The notes beneath the pieces were generated by a model, which worked only from the letters and a program-made list of their open reading frames with translations, was not told the DNA's origin and made no database searches. Shown here piece by piece: positions 7,377 to 7,503 of a stretch of 7,503 bases of DNA. Both the position numbers and the translations under genes were made by a program. Numbering within the stretch: position 1 is the stretch's first letter; every line of letters starts with the position of its first letter. Source of the DNA: BMS3ABIN04 sp965554225 (lineage in GTDB: Bacteria > Bacteroidota > Ignavibacteria > Ignavibacteriales > Melioribacteraceae). The stretch covers positions 1 to 7,503 of the forward strand of contig CBEVZC010000141.1 of NCBI GenBank assembly GCA_965554225.1, written 5' to 3'.

Positions 7377-7503
7377 GAAGAAACTGCTTGAAGTCTATTA
7401 CAAACTCTAAGTTGCTCCAAATTAAACGGACCCTGATTTATTATATAATACGCAGATTCAACCCCCAAGTGCGACAAAGTTAAGGAAAATTATTGAAGAA
7501 TAA
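7377..7503. other. Unassigned downstream tail
   Basis: The stretch after the kinase stop holds no gene I can support. Its middle (about 7427-7480) has more C and G than the other intergenic stretches here, and short frames are open on both strands, none with a good start. No intrinsic terminator hairpin is visible, so the end of the operon transcript is not defined within the window. Confidence 0.3.

Noticed and set aside
7373..7477. Minus-strand frame of about 34 codons overlapping the kinase stop, only TTG as start
   Set aside because: The translation looks protein-like, but there is no ATG and no ribosome-binding site, and a plus-strand frame over the same bases looks equally plausible.
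1..7503. CRISPR array, tRNA/rRNA genes, insertion sequence or prophage parts
   Set aside because: I found no spaced direct repeats, no tRNA-like or rRNA-like sequence, no transposase or integrase, and no terminal inverted repeats.

Overview
The window is AT-rich and carries four plausible genes, all on the + strand. They suggest an FCB-group bacterium (Bacteroidota/Ignavibacteriota type; the exact lineage cannot be fixed from sequence alone). Supporting signs are the low GC, a periplasmic TPR array fused to a histidine kinase, mostly weak or absent Shine-Dalgarno sites, and a Gln directly after the predicted signal-peptidase site of all three exported proteins.

Layout: 1-207 is an AT-rich leader with no assignable gene. 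208-2523 encodes a membrane histidine kinase whose periplasmic part is nine TPR-like units of exactly 40 residues. 2524-2812 is a 289-bp intergenic stretch that probably holds the promoter of the next genes. A compact set follows: a TonB-dependent outer-membrane receptor (best start 2813, end 4789), a periplasmic YfiR/DUF4154-family protein (4810-5394, 20-bp gap), and a CHASE8-like/HAMP/PAS histidine kinase (5394-7376, start overlapping the previous stop as TGATG). 7377-7503 is an unassigned tail.

The main interpretation concerns the last three genes. They look like a transmembrane signalling relay related to the YfiBNR system of Pseudomonas. In YfiBNR, periplasmic YfiR represses the CHASE8-HAMP-GGDEF diguanylate cyclase YfiN, and the outer-membrane lipoprotein YfiB relieves this. 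Here the inner-membrane partner has the same front end (TM, CHASE8-like domain, TM, HAMP) but its output is PAS plus histidine kinase instead of GGDEF, and the outer-membrane partner is a TonB-dependent receptor instead of YfiB. I infer that receptor state or ligand import is sensed by the YfiR-like protein and passed to the kinase.

The upstream TPR kinase has a catalytic half clearly related to that of the operon kinase. Neither kinase carries a receiver domain and no response regulator is present in the window, so both must signal to a regulator encoded elsewhere, possibly the same one.
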